Counted from the first letter of the stretch, positions 53,300 to 63,014 are shown. The stretch: DNA of 64,000 nucleotides from Fontimonas thermophila (GCF_900113085.1 NZ_FOOC01000002.1:186001-250000); one strand, 5' to 3'. Notes: a model not told the origin generated them from the sequence alone. Numbers and translations are program-made.

Positions 53300-56200
53300 T
53301 CATACGATCTCTTCGCTGCTTTGCCGTATCTGGCTGTGCAGGCGCGCTGCATGGCGCCCCGGCGAGCCGGTGCGCCGGCACAGCAGACCGTAGAACACCG
53401 GCACGATGTACAGCGTCAGCACCGTCGAGAAAGCAACGCCGAAGAAAATCACCACGCCGAGGATTTGGCGCGCTTCCGCGCCGGCACCGGAGGCGAGGAT
53501 CAGCGGCACGGCGCCGGCGATCGTCGCGAACGAGGTCATCAGGATCGGGCGTAGGCGGATGCGGCTGGCTTCGATGAGCGCGTCATCGAATGCATGGCCG
53601 GCATCACGCAACTGGTTGGCGAATTCAACGATCAGAATGCCGTTTTTTGCCGCAAGCCCAATCAGCATGACGATGCCGATCTGCGAGTAAATGTTCAGCG
53701 TCATGTCCAGCGACCACAACGCCGCCAGCGCGCCGAAGATCGCAAGCGGCACGGTCGTCATGATCACGATCGGATGGATGAAGCTCTCGAACTGCGCACC
53801 CAGTGCGAGATAGACGATCAGCAAGGCCATGGCAAAAGTGAACACGACCGCTGATCCTGCGTCGCGGAATTCGCGCGAATCACCGCGATACCCGATCTGC
53901 ACCGTATCAGGGAGTTCCTCGCGAATGATCGACTCGAGGTCATCGAGGGCCTGGCCCAGCGTGTAGCCGGGCGCGAGCGCAGCGCTGATCGTGATCGCGC
54001 GCATGCGGTCGAGACGGTTGTATGCCGCCGCCGCGGCGGATTCGCGCATCTTGACGAGGCTCGACAGCGGCACGAGCGATCCGTCGCTGGCGGCGCGCAC
54101 GTAGATGTCCGACAGATCGGCAGGCGAGCGGCGTGCGTCATCCGGTGATTGCAGGATGATGTCGTACTCCTCGCCGTTGCGCTCGAAGCGCGTGACCCGG
54201 CGGTCGCCCATGAAGGTTTCAAGGGCACGGGCGATACTGGCCACCGGCACGCCCAGATCCGCCGCGCGCGCGAGATCCACCTCGAGCTCGATCTGCGGCT
54301 TGTTTTCCTGATAATCCGAATCCAGGCGCAGTAATCCGGGGATTGCACGCGCGCGCTGTAAAACCCGATCTCGCCACTCGGCCAGCTCCGCATAGTGGCT
54401 ACCGCCGATGGCGATCTGTACTGGCACGCTTGATCCGCCAACGCCGAATCCGGCGCGCTGAAAAATGCTGATGCGGACACCGGTGAGATCGCCGAGCTTG
54501 GCAACGTAATCTTCGGCGATCTGCTGGGAACTGCGCGTGCGTTCGTCCCAAGGTGTCAAGGTGACGATGAACCGCGCCGTGTTGATTTCTTCGCCACCTC
54601 CGAAATCGGGGATGCGGGCGATGATACGCTCGATCTCGCCCTGGCCGAGCTGCGCCATAATGCGAGCTTCGATCTGGTCAACATACGACTCGGTGTAGGC
54701 AAAACTCGCGCCCTCGGGCGCGCGCACCCCGATAAAAAATCCGCCCCGGTCTTCCGGTGGCGTGAATTCCTCCGGGATGAGCCGCAACAGAAAGATCACG
54801 CCAACGACCAGTGCAGCCAGCACCAGAACCGATATCGTCCGATGCGGCAGGATGCGGCGCAGCGACGCCTGGTAGGCGTTCGACAGTCGTTCGAAGCCTC
54901 GTTCCAGCGCATCGAGCACCCGGCTGCGATGGTCATTCTTGCGCAGCAGCGCGGCCGACAGCACCGATGACAAGGACAGCGCGACGATCGACGAGCACGC
55001 GACCGCGCTGGCCAGCGCCAGCGCGAACTCGCGAAACAGCCGGCCGATGTTACCTTGCAAAAACCCAATCGGCACGAATACCGCACACAACACCACGGTC
55101 GTCGCGATGACTGCGAAACCCACCTCGCGCGTCCCCCGGAATGCCGCGAGCAGCGGCGGCTCGCCCAGTTCCAGCCGGCGGTGGATGTTCTCGACGACGA
55201 CGATGGCATCGTCCACGACCAGGCCGATCGCGAGCACCAGTGCGAGCAGGGTCAGGATGTTGATCGAAAAATCGAACAGATACAGAAACAGGAAAGACGC
55301 GATCAACGAGATCGGTACCGTCACCGCGGGTACGAGGGTCGCACGCACGCTGCCCAGGAAAAGCAACAGCACGACGATCACGCTCGCTGCGGCGATGATC
55401 AGGGTCATCATCACCTCATCGAGCGATGCGGCGATGAATGCCGAGGAGTCGTAATTCATCTCGAGCTTCATGCCCGCGGGCAGTGTCGGCTGCAATTGCC
55501 GCATCACCGCGCGGATGCCCTCGGCGACTTCCAGGGTATTGGCTTTCGAGGTTTTGATCACGCCCAGCCCTAGCGAGCTGACGCCATTGGCCTTGAAGCT
55601 GCCACGTGGGTCTTGCGGGCCGAGCTCGATGCGTGCGATGTCACCCAAGCGGACCGGAAAACCGTCGGCGCCACGGGATATCACGAGCTCGGCGAAGTCT
55701 TCCGGGGTGCGGAATGGTCGCGCCGTGCGCAGCGTGAACTCGCGCTGTTCGGACTCGATGCGGCCAGCAGGTCGCTCGATGTTCTGCTGGACGAGTGCGT
55801 TCTCGACGTCTTCCGCTGTCAGTCCGCGGGCAGCCAGACGTGCGCGGTCGAGCCAGATACGCATTGCATAGCGCTGGGCACCGCCGAGGCGGATTTCCGC
55901 GACGCCGGGTACGCTCGTGAAGCGGTCGACCAAGTACCGCTCGGCGTAGTCGGTGAGGGCCATGCCATCCAGCCGGTCGCTGGTCAGCACCATCCATAGG
56001 ATGGGGCTTGCGTCTGCATCGGCTTTGACGACTTCCGGTGGATCGGCCTGATCCGGCAGATCGTCGATCACGCGCGAGACGCGATCCCGCACATCGTTGG
56101 CTGCAGCGTCGATGTCCCGGGCGAGCGAGAACTCGATCGTGATCTGCGAACTGCCATCGCGCGAGGAAGAAGAAATCGAGCGGATTCCCTCGATACCGGA

Positions 56201-56413
56201 AATGCGGTCTTCGATGACCTGTGTGATTTGGCTTTCGACGATCTGTGCGGAGGCGCCCGGATAACTCGTCCGCACCGAGACGACCGGCGGGTCGATGTCG
56301 GGGTACTCGCGGACCGAAATGTTGGCCAGTCCGAATACGCCGAAGACCACCAGCAGCAAGTTGATGACGGTCGCGAGAACCGGGCGTTTGATGGAAATGT
56401 CGGACAACCACAC
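53300..56413 (-). CDS. HAE-1-type RND efflux pump
   Basis: An ~1037-residue inner-membrane proton-driven exporter of the AcrB/MexB class. The N-terminus LSDISIKRPVLATVINLLLV, then FGLANISVREYPDIDPP and VETSY-like VSVRTSYPGASA, lead into porter domains. TM regions include the DD of TM4 in LVVDDAIVVVENIHRR and KNGILIVEFANQLRDAG in TM10-11. It ends FFGVAFSTVLTLYIVPVFYGLLCRR [shown in part]. I chose GTG 56413 because the first TM follows it directly; 56482 is an alternative start. No adaptor or TolC gene adjoins it, so it is an orphan here. Confidence 0.92.
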   Translation of the reverse strand: MWLSDISIKRPVLATVINLLLVVFGVFGLANISVREYPDIDPPVVSVRTSYPGASAQIVESQITQVIEDRISGIEGIRSISSSSRDGSSQITIEFSLARDIDAAANDVRDRVSRVIDDLPDQADPPEVVKADADASPILWMVLTSDRLDGMALTDYAERYLVDRFTSVPGVAEIRLGGAQRYAMRIWLDRARLAARGLTAEDVENALVQQNIERPAGRIESEQREFTLRTARPFRTPEDFAELVISRGADGFPVRLGDIARIELGPQDPRGSFKANGVSSLGLGVIKTSKANTLEVAEGIRAVMRQLQPTLPAGMKLEMNYDSSAFIAASLDEVMMTLIIAAASVIVVLLLFLGSVRATLVPAVTVPISLIASFLFLYLFDFSINILTLLALVLAIGLVVDDAIVVVENIHRRLELGEPPLLAAFRGTREVGFAVIATTVVLCAVFVPIGFLQGNIGRLFREFALALASAVACSSIVALSLSSVLSAALLRKNDHRSRVLDALERGFERLSNAYQASLRRILPHRTISVLVLAALVVGVIFLLRLIPEEFTPPEDRGGFFIGVRAPEGASFAYTESYVDQIEARIMAQLGQGEIERIIARIPDFGGGEEINTARFIVTLTPWDERTRSSQQIAEDYVAKLGDLTGVRISIFQRAGFGVGGSSVPVQIAIGGSHYAELAEWRDRVLQRARAIPGLLRLDSDYQENKPQIELEVDLARAADLGVPVASIARALETFMGDRRVTRFERNGEEYDIILQSPDDARRSPADLSDIYVRAASDGSLVPLSSLVKMRESAAAAAYNRLDRMRAITISAALAPGYTLGQALDDLESIIREELPDTVQIGYRGDSREFRDAGSAVVFTFAMALLIVYLALGAQFESFIHPIVIMTTVPLAIFGALAALWSLDMTLNIYSQIGIVMLIGLAAKNGILIVEFANQLRDAGHAFDDALIEASRIRLRPILMTSFATIAGAVPLILASGAGAEARQILGVVIFFGVAFSTVLTLYIVPVFYGLLCRRTGSPGRHAARLHSQIRQSSEEIV

Positions 56414-56654
56414 GGCGCGGACTCGATGGGGTAAACACGCCGATGATACGCGCTGCGGCATGGACACAGGCAGATCGCGCAAGGGAAATCATGTCGATAT
56501 CTGACATGGACTGCGCTCTTTTTTTGCACCAGCGGATTCACCGACGGGTGTGCGGATATCCGGAACCCAGCGGCGCCGTGGCCACTATCGAGCTACCCAC
56601 GAATACCGTTCTTCCGCAGTAGAACGACCGTTTATCCCGTGTCGGCGTTTTCTC

Positions 56655-56682
56655 TCAAGTTTTTCGCGGGACATCCCGATAA
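56655..56682 (+). promoter_or_regulatory. Sigma28 (FliA) promoter of fliC
   Basis: TCAAGTTT and CCCGATAA with a 12-base spacer match the Pseudomonas-type sigma28 pattern (TCAAG...GCCGATA) with a single mismatch in the -10. It lies about 100 bases before the fliC ATG; the 372-base gap 56414-56785 holds no other obvious element. Confidence 0.8.
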
Positions 56683-56785
56683 AGGCGGCAACAGCGGCCA
56701 TCATCGAGCCCGGCAACGGGACCGCTGCGGCAGGACCGGAGCCGGACGGCGCCGGGTCCGGTTTCAGTTCACGAAGGAGCTATCC

Positions 56786-57940
56786 ATGCAAGTGATCAAT
56801 ACCAATGTGATGTCGCTCAATGCCCAGCGCAATCTGACGACCTCGCAGAGTTCTCTGTCCATTTCGTTGCAACGCCTGTCATCGGGTTTGCGCATCAACA
56901 GCGCCAAGGACGATGCCGCCGGCATGGCGATTTCCGAGCGGTTCACGTCCCAGATCCGCGGACTCAACCAGGCTCAGCGCAATGCCAACGACGGTATTTC
57001 GCTCGCGCAGACCGCTGAAGGCGCCCTCGCCACGGTGACGAGCAATCTGCAGCGCATCCGCGAGCTGGCCGTCCAGTCGTCGAACGCCACCAACACCAAT
57101 ACCGACCGCGCTGCGCTGCAAACCGAAGTCACGCAACTGCTGGCGGAAATCGATCGTGTCGCCAATCAGACCAGCTTCAACGGCGTGAAACTGCTCGACG
57201 GCAGCTTCAGCGGTGCCGTATTCCAGGTCGGCGCCAACGCCGGTGAGACCATCACCGTCTCCTCGATCGTCGATGCCAACACTGCGGCGCTGGGTTCGGT
57301 GACGCAGAACACCTCTGCGGGTCTGTCGGTTTCTGCATCCACCCTGACCGGATACGCGACGGCGATCGCCGCCGGTGGTGTCACCATCAACGGTGTGGAC
57401 ATCGGTGCCATCGGCGCGGCAACGAGTGCTGCCGAACGTGCCGGCCAGCTCGTCAACGCAATCAACGCGGTTTCGCAGCAGTCGGGGGTCGGAGCCTCGT
57501 ACGACGCCGCCACCGGCCAGATCACGCTGACCAGCGCCGTGGCGATCACGATCGGAGGCACGACTGACGACGCCACGATCGCCGGTTATGCCAATGGTTC
57601 CTTCAGTACGCTGACCACGACCACCGGCATCGACACGCTGAGCGTCGCGTCCTATGCGGCCGCCCAGCTCGCGATCCAGTCGGTGGACAGTGCGCTTGCT
57701 ACCGTGAACTCGGCGCGCGCCAGCCTCGGTGCCGTACAGAACCGCTTCGAGTCGGTGGTGGCGAATCTCGCCACGACCTCGGAGAACCTCTCGGCAGCGC
57801 GTTCCCGCATCCAGGATGCCGACTTTGCCGTGGAGACCGCCAATCTGACGCGGGCACAAATCCTGCAACAGGCGGGTACTGCGATGCTGGCCCAGGCCAA
57901 CAGCATGCCGCAGAACGTCCTCAGCCTGCTCCGCGGATGA
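56786..57940 (+). CDS. fliC: Flagellin FliC
   Basis: Filament subunit of 384 residues. [17 protein letters not shown] begins the D0 domain, [20 protein letters not shown] and [20 protein letters not shown] are D1, and a C-terminal [20 protein letters not shown] and NVLSLLRG close it. The central domain (about 180-320) is variable and Ala/Thr/Gly rich, of the shape of a surface-exposed, immunovariable domain. AAGGAGC precedes the ATG, and the sigma28 promoter upstream fits late-class control. A stem-loop lies after the stop. Confidence 0.97.
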   Translation: MQVINTNVMSLNAQRNLTTSQSSLSISLQRLSSGLRINSAKDDAAGMAISERFTSQIRGLNQAQRNANDGISLAQTAEGALATVTSNLQRIRELAVQSSNATNTNTDRAALQTEVTQLLAEIDRVANQTSFNGVKLLDGSFSGAVFQVGANAGETITVSSIVDANTAALGSVTQNTSAGLSVSASTLTGYATAIAAGGVTINGVDIGAIGAATSAAERAGQLVNAINAVSQQSGVGASYDAATGQITLTSAVAITIGGTTDDATIAGYANGSFSTLTTTTGIDTLSVASYAAAQLAIQSVDSALATVNSARASLGAVQNRFESVVANLATTSENLSAARSRIQDADFAVETANLTRAQILQQAGTAMLAQANSMPQNVLSLLRG

Positions 57941-57953
57941 GAGTAGGGACGAA

Positions 57954-57976
57954 CCCCGGGGTGCATCACCCCGGGG
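57954..57976 (+). terminator. Stem-loop downstream of fliC
   Basis: CCCCGGGGTG and CACCCCGGGG form a perfect 10-bp stem around CAT. Only CTTCG follows, no T-run. It may end most fliC messages while allowing read-through to flaG-fliD-fliS, or stabilise fliC mRNA. Confidence 0.65.
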
Positions 57977-58027
57977 CTTCGCCTGGCCACGGAGCACAGG
58001 CCGGGGAGCGAGCCGGAGGATCCGGAG

Positions 58028-58378
58028 ATGGTGAATGCGCTGAATGCGCCGAATGCCGTGGTGGCGCCGACCGCACCGTGGGGTGACGGTCGCGTCGCTG
58101 CTGCGCCATCCACACACACCATGCCTGTGCCACGACCGCCGTTGACCGCGGAGATACCGGCCACGCCGGAAGATCTCGCTGCGGCTTTGCAAAAACATGC
58201 CGAACGTGCAGGGGCGGAGCTGAGCTTCCGCGTCGATGAAGAACTCGGACGGATCGTCATCACCGTACTCGACCGGCGTGATGGCACGATCCTGCGGCAG
58301 ATTCCGAGCGAGGAGGCGATGCGTATCGCTCGCTACCTCGCCGAGCAGATTTCTCATGTCGTGGACACGGTGGCCTGA
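58028..58378 (+). CDS. flaG: FlaG-family flagellar protein
   Basis: A 116-residue protein between fliC and fliD, the position of FlaG in Pseudomonas-like genomes. The conserved end reads LSFRVDEELGRIVITVLDR and QIPSEEAMRIARYLAEQI, the FlaG domain. The N-terminal half is a Pro/Ala-rich linker. FlaG affects filament length in the characterised species. GGAG precedes the ATG by only a few bases. Confidence 0.9.
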   Translation: MVNALNAPNAVVAPTAPWGDGRVAAAPSTHTMPVPRPPLTAEIPATPEDLAAALQKHAERAGAELSFRVDEELGRIVITVLDRRDGTILRQIPSEEAMRIARYLAEQISHVVDTVA

Positions 58379-58404
58379 CCTCAAGCACAGGAGACGACAC
58401 ACCC

Positions 58405-59739
58405 ATGCCTTCGATCACCTCTTCCGGCATCGGCTCCGGTTTGGACATTGCCTCCTTGGTCGCGCAACTGGTGGCTGCCGAGCGTTCGCCGACGCAGACA
58501 CGCATCACGCAGGCGCAGAACAAGCTCAATGTCCAGCTCTCGGCACTGGGGACGTTCAAGGGCGCGCTGTCCGACGTCAAGGCCAAGCTCGATGCGCTCC
58601 GCTCCGATGGTGTGCTCGGTGCGCTCAAGGCGACGGTCTCCAATCCAGACGCCTTCACGGCAAGCGCGACGGCCGCGGCCACGGCCGGCCGCTACGATAT
58701 CGAGGTCGTTTCACTGGCGCGCGCACACAAGCTCGTCAGTGCCGCCTATCCAGGCGGTGGTGCCACGGTGCTCGGCGATGGCGACGTCGAGATCAGCGTC
58801 GGCGGGGAGTCGTTCACGGTCACGCTCGGCGGTGGCGAGAACACGCTCGCGGATCTGCGCAGCAAGATCAACGCGACCAGCGACAATACCGGCGTCAGTG
58901 CGACGCTGATCAACACGGATGGCGGGACACGCTTGCTGCTCACTGCCACACGGACCGGCGCCGATCATGCGATCGTCGTCACCAGCGGCCTGGTGTCGTT
59001 CACCGAGCAGCAAGCCGCTGCGGATGCGCACGTGCGTATCGAGGGCTACGATCATTTTGCGTCGTCCAACACCATCAGCGATGCCATCGACGGTGTCACG
59101 CTCCACCTGACCGGAGCCGATCCCGGCCAGGTACACACGTTGACGCTCGCGCCGGACGATGAGGCGGTCACCAAGGCGGTTTCGGCCTTCGTCAACGCCT
59201 ACAACGCGGCGGTGACGACAGTCGCCTCGCTGACACGCTATGACGCCGAAAAGCGCAGTGCCGCGCCGCTCACTGGTGATGGTGCCGTGCGCAGTGCGAT
59301 GCAGAACCTGCGCAACGTTCTTGGGGCGACCGTGGAAGCCGGCAGTTTCGACTATCTCGCCGACATCGGCATCACTACCCGCACGGATGGCACTCTCGTT
59401 CTCGATGGCGGCAAGCTGGCGGCTGCCCTTGCCAGCGACCGCGGTTCGGTCGAGCGCCTGTTCACGGCCGAGAACGGCTATGCCGTGCGTCTTGCTACCG
59501 TGCTCGACGAGGTGCTGGGCGCTGATGGCAGCATCGGCACCAAGACCGAGGCTCTGCAGGCGCGCCTGCGCGATCTCGACGGCCAGCAGCAGGCGCTCGA
59601 TGACCGCATGGCGCGTGTGCAGGCGCGCTACCAGGCACAGTTCAGCGCGCTCGATGCATTGATCGCGCAGATGAACTCGACCAGCAACTTCCTGACGCAG
59701 CAATTGACCGGTCTGGCCCAGCTCAACAAGCGCTCGTGA
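58405..59739 (+). CDS. fliD: Flagellar filament capping protein FliD
   Basis: Cap protein of 444 residues that sits at the filament tip and chaperones flagellin polymerisation. The N-terminus GIGSGLDIASLVAQLVAAE and the run NKLNVQLSALGTFKGALSD form the FliD_N domain. ADDEAVTKAVSAFVNAYNAA-type and LGADGSIGTKTEALQARLRD fit FliD_C, and the coiled-coil end FSALDALIAQMNSTSNFLTQ holds the filament-binding helix. It follows flaG by 26 bases. Confidence 0.95.
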   Translation: MPSITSSGIGSGLDIASLVAQLVAAERSPTQTRITQAQNKLNVQLSALGTFKGALSDVKAKLDALRSDGVLGALKATVSNPDAFTASATAAATAGRYDIEVVSLARAHKLVSAAYPGGGATVLGDGDVEISVGGESFTVTLGGGENTLADLRSKINATSDNTGVSATLINTDGGTRLLLTATRTGADHAIVVTSGLVSFTEQQAAADAHVRIEGYDHFASSNTISDAIDGVTLHLTGADPGQVHTLTLAPDDEAVTKAVSAFVNAYNAAVTTVASLTRYDAEKRSAAPLTGDGAVRSAMQNLRNVLGATVEAGSFDYLADIGITTRTDGTLVLDGGKLAAALASDRGSVERLFTAENGYAVRLATVLDEVLGADGSIGTKTEALQARLRDLDGQQQALDDRMARVQARYQAQFSALDALIAQMNSTSNFLTQQLTGLAQLNKRS

Positions 59740-59803
59740 GCGCTCAAGGATCGCGCAGCATCGCCGATACAGAGCGCAAGACTGCCGCGATGCCCATCAT
59801 CCC

Positions 59804-60187
59804 ATGTCCTCCGCTGCCCTCGATTATTACCGCGCCACTTCCGCCCATGCCGGTGTCGAAGCCGCGACGCCGCACAAGCTCGTGGAGATGCTCTATGCCG
59901 GCATTCTCGAGCGGTTGATCACCGCGCGTGGGGCCATCGGGCACGGCGACCGGCAGACCAAGCTGCGCGCATTGTCGTCGGCGCTGGCCATCGTCGAGCA
60001 TTTGCGGCTGAGCCTGGATCATGTATCCGGCGGCGAGATTGCCCGCAATCTGGATGCTCTCTATGACTATATGGGCCGCCGTCTGCTGCAGGCGAACCTG
60101 CATGACGACGTCGATGCGATCGACGAGCTCTTGGATCTGACACGGCGCATCAAGTCGGCCTGGGATGCCATCGCGCCGATGGCCTGA
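59804..60187 (+). CDS. fliS: Flagellin chaperone FliS
   Basis: Export chaperone of 127 residues that binds the flagellin C-terminus and prevents premature assembly. The FliS pattern is present: ALDYYRATSAHAGVEAATPHKLVEMLYAGI and LSLDHVSGGEIARNLDALYDYMGRRLLQAN [each shown in part]. Its TGA abuts the ATG of the next gene with no gap, so the two are coupled. Confidence 0.94.
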   Translation: MSSAALDYYRATSAHAGVEAATPHKLVEMLYAGILERLITARGAIGHGDRQTKLRALSSALAIVEHLRLSLDHVSGGEIARNLDALYDYMGRRLLQANLHDDVDAIDELLDLTRRIKSAWDAIAPMA

Positions 60188-60772
60188 ATGGACACCGTCA
60201 TGGAAGGCTTGCTCGATCAGTGGCTCGGTTATCGAGATTGCCTGCCGCTGACGCTCGAACCTCTCGTGGAGCCACCGGGCACCGCACAGCTCGCGCATTG
60301 GCACGAACAGAATCTGCGCACGCTGCACGTGATCGCGATTCTCGACGAGCGTCACCAGCGTGGCGAACCCGGCGGGGCGATCGAGAGCGAAATCGAACGT
60401 CTGCACCAGAAGCTGGACGTCGTGCTCGAATTGCTCGGGGCGGTGGTGCGTGCACGCCGCGGCGATCTGCCGACGCGACCGGTGCGCCTGAGCCGGGAAG
60501 GGCTGAGCTGGCCGGTCGCACCGGATTCGCCTGCGCCGGGCACGCAATGGCTGGCATCCCTCGATCTCCATGGTAGTGCGCCGGCACCACTGTGCTGGCC
60601 GGTGCAAATTCTCGGCGTGCACGAGGGTGAGGTCTGCGCCCGCTTCGTCGCCATGACCGACGCACTGGGCGCGGCGATCGAGCGCCTGGTGTTCACCCGG
60701 CACCGACGGTCGGTCGCCGGCGCACGTTCGCCGGGTGGTGGCGGCGCGGTGTCAGGAGTCTCCCGACAATGA
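60188..60772 (+). CDS. Atypical PilZ-like protein in the fliT slot
   Basis: A 194-residue protein. Residues 1-90 are mainly helical, with a heptad-like stretch ESEIERLHQKLDVVLELLG. From ~93, TRPVRLSREGLSWPV begins a PilZ-like beta-barrel domain. The usual c-di-GMP motif D/N-x-S-x-x-G reads RLSREG with Arg in place of the acidic or Asn residue, so ligand binding is doubtful. It replaces FliT, which normally follows FliS. Coupled to fliS and followed by a LuxR-type regulator. A flagellar control role is inferred from position. The family assignment rests on motif and fold shape. Confidence 0.65.
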   Translation: MDTVMEGLLDQWLGYRDCLPLTLEPLVEPPGTAQLAHWHEQNLRTLHVIAILDERHQRGEPGGAIESEIERLHQKLDVVLELLGAVVRARRGDLPTRPVRLSREGLSWPVAPDSPAPGTQWLASLDLHGSAPAPLCWPVQILGVHEGEVCARFVAMTDALGAAIERLVFTRHRRSVAGARSPGGGGAVSGVSRQ

Positions 60773-60802
60773 GCGCGTTGTGGATCACCTGCGAGTCGTC
60801 AC

Positions 60803-61441
60803 ATGCGCATCATCCTGGCCGACCCCCGAACCCTCGTCCGCGCCGGTTTGAAGCGACTCCTGCAAGAACACACGGATGCACAAATCGTCGGTGAGGTCGC
60901 CGACGGCCAGGCGCTGCTGGAGAAGGTCGGGCAACTGCACCCGGACGCCGTGCTCACCGAGATCGAGCTGCCGAAGATCACCGGCATCGAAGCCCTAGTC
61001 CAGATCCATCGCCATTATCCCGAGGTCGCGGTGCTCATCCTTTCGTCGCTGACGGATGGTCAGCACGTGCGGGCAGCGCTGCGCCACGGTGCCGCCGGTT
61101 TTCTCGACAAGGACGCCGACCCGATGGAACTGCACCTCGCGTTGCGTGCGGTACAACGCAAGCAGATTTATCTGAGCCCCTCGATCTCACATGCCGCGGT
61201 CGAGCGCCGTGGCGGCGCCCTGCGCCAGGAGGATCAGGTGATGCTGACGCCCCGCCAGCGCCAGGTTTTGCAGCTCATCGCGCGCGGCAAGTCCACCAAG
61301 GAAATCGCCGCACTGATGGGCGTAAGCATCAAGACCGTGGAGACGCATCGTGCGCGGCTGATGAACGCGCTGGGTTTGTACGGCACCAATGCGCTGATGC
61401 GCTATGCGATCCGCACGGGTCTGGATTACGCACATCTCTGA
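60803..61441 (+). CDS. NarL/FixJ-type regulator with Glu at the phosphoacceptor position
   Basis: A 212-residue protein of the LuxR-type response-regulator class. The receiver has an acidic residue at D7 and Lys in FLDKDADP (K103), but the phosphoacceptor site reads LTEIELP with Glu 53 where Asp is normal. The C-terminal LuxR helix-turn-helix is complete: LTPRQRQVLQLIARGKSTKE, IKTVETHRARL and NALGLYGTNALMRYA. No kinase gene is adjacent. A constitutively active (phosphomimetic) regulator in the flagellar cluster is the simplest reading; regulation by partner binding is another. Confidence 0.9.
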   Translation: MRIILADPRTLVRAGLKRLLQEHTDAQIVGEVADGQALLEKVGQLHPDAVLTEIELPKITGIEALVQIHRHYPEVAVLILSSLTDGQHVRAALRHGAAGFLDKDADPMELHLALRAVQRKQIYLSPSISHAAVERRGGALRQEDQVMLTPRQRQVLQLIARGKSTKEIAALMGVSIKTVETHRARLMNALGLYGTNALMRYAIRTGLDYAHL

Positions 61442-61455
61442 AAATTCGGTAGTCG

Positions 61456-61471
61456 CGTCGGGAATCCGACG
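61456..61471. repeat. Inverted repeat upstream of rpoN
   Basis: CGTCGG and CCGACG flank GAAT, a 6-bp hairpin in the 136-base gap before rpoN. No T-run follows, so it may be a protein site or a weak mRNA hairpin. Confidence 0.4.
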
Positions 61472-61577
61472 TCTGTCAGGTAAAACCTTACTCTCTGTAG
61501 GGAAAATCGTGCTTTAGGGATTCTCCCGCTTCCGGGAAGCTGGCTTGGCCAAGTTCGGAACGGAAGGAGAACCCAGA

Positions 61578-63014
61578 ATGAAACCGACCCTGCGCCAGCA
61601 GCCAGTCCAGGCGATGGCGATGACGCCACAGCTGCTCCAATCGATCCGGCTGCTGCAACTCTCGTCACTCGAACTCGAACAAGAGCTGCGCGAGGCCCTC
61701 GAGCGCAACGTTCTGCTCGAAACGGTCGATGACAGCGAAAGCGGCGAAGACGAAACGGAAGCGACCAGCGGCGCGGATCAGATATGCGCGCACGGCATGC
61801 TTGCCGGAGCGTCCGTCACCGCGGATCTCGATGGATCGGGTCGTGACAGCTGGTGGGGCGGCGAGTCTCGTGACGAAGACGACGCTCCCTGGGAAGCGCG
61901 TATCGCCGAGCCGGCGGTGCAGGACGCCCGTCTGGCGGCGATCGAGCAACTCAAACTCATCGTCACTACGCCGCGCGAAGCCCGCCTCGTCACCGTCATT
62001 CTCGAGGCGATCGACGATAACGGCTATCTCGAGCAGCCACTCGATGGCATCGCCCGCGAATCGGGTCTCGACCCGTTGCCCGGTCTTGCCGAAGTCGAGG
62101 CGGCATTGCAAAAGGTGCAAAGCGTCGAGCCCACGGGTTTCGGCGCACGCGATCTGCGCGAGTGCCTGCTGCTACAGATCCACGCACTGCCGCCCGCTAC
62201 GCGGGGGCGTGCTCTCGCCGAGCGTATCGTCTCGACCTGTCTTGATCGGCTCGCGAATCGTGAATTCGACGGCATCTGTACAGCGCTGGGTGTCGATCGG
62301 ATGGATTTGCACGATGCCGTCGAGCTGATTCTTTCGCTCAACCCGAAACCGGGCGCGGCGATGGCGGTGGCAGCCGAGGCGGCACTGCCGGACGTGGTGG
62401 TCAGCGGTGTTCCCGGCGCATGGAAGATCGAGCTCAATGCCGAACGCCTGCCGCGCGTGCGGATCAACCGTCTTTATGAGCGCCTGCTCGCAGGCGCCAG
62501 CGAGCGCACGCTGCGTGATCAGTTGCAGGAAGCACGCTGGCTCGTGCGGGGTGTCGAAATGCGCAACGAAACCTTGCTGCGCACGGCGCGCGCCATCTTC
62601 GAACGTCAGCAAGGGTTCCTCGAGCGGGGCGAGGAGGGCATGGCGCCGCTGACCTTACGCGAGATCGCCGATGCCATCGGCATGCATGAATCGACCGTCT
62701 GTCGGGTCACGACCAACAAATGGGCCCAAACGCCTTGGGGGATCTACGAACTCAAGGCATTCTTCCCCTCACAGATCATGGGCGCAGACAGCGAGACCTC
62801 AGGCACGGCCGTGAAAGCGATGATCCGCCGCATCGTCGATGCCGAAAACGCCAGCCATCCGCTGTGTGATGGCGAAATCGCTGCGATCCTGGCCCGCCAT
62901 GGCGTACACGTGGCCCGGCGCACGGTGGCGAAGTATCGCGAGGCCATGGGTATCCCGCCTGCCAAGGAGCGATGTGCACGGGTTGCGCGTCGGCGCTTGC
63001 GTCTGGTGGGTTGA
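61578..63014 (+). CDS. rpoN: RNA polymerase sigma-54 factor RpoN
   Basis: A 478-residue alternative sigma factor for sigma54 promoters. The N-terminal region I is Gln/Leu rich (KPTLRQQPVQAMAMTPQLLQ), a Glu/Asp-rich region II follows, the central core-binding domain is clear, and the C-terminal RpoN box ARRTVAKYRE is intact (residues ~446-455). GAAGGAG precedes ATG 61578. It lies within the flagellar cluster before a receiver and fleQ, so it may be a second or specialised RpoN for flagella. Whether another rpoN exists elsewhere is unknown. Confidence 0.96.
   Translation: MKPTLRQQPVQAMAMTPQLLQSIRLLQLSSLELEQELREALERNVLLETVDDSESGEDETEATSGADQICAHGMLAGASVTADLDGSGRDSWWGGESRDEDDAPWEARIAEPAVQDARLAAIEQLKLIVTTPREARLVTVILEAIDDNGYLEQPLDGIARESGLDPLPGLAEVEAALQKVQSVEPTGFGARDLRECLLLQIHALPPATRGRALAERIVSTCLDRLANREFDGICTALGVDRMDLHDAVELILSLNPKPGAAMAVAAEAALPDVVVSGVPGAWKIELNAERLPRVRINRLYERLLAGASERTLRDQLQEARWLVRGVEMRNETLLRTARAIFERQQGFLERGEEGMAPLTLREIADAIGMHESTVCRVTTNKWAQTPWGIYELKAFFPSQIMGADSETSGTAVKAMIRRIVDAENASHPLCDGEIAAILARHGVHVARRTVAKYREAMGIPPAKERCARVARRRLRLVG

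Noticed and set aside
56414-56482. Upstream extension of the HAE-1 pump from 56482
   Set aside because: The extension [10 protein letters not shown]... is not a family N-terminus; the conserved LSDISIKRP follows GTG 56413 directly.
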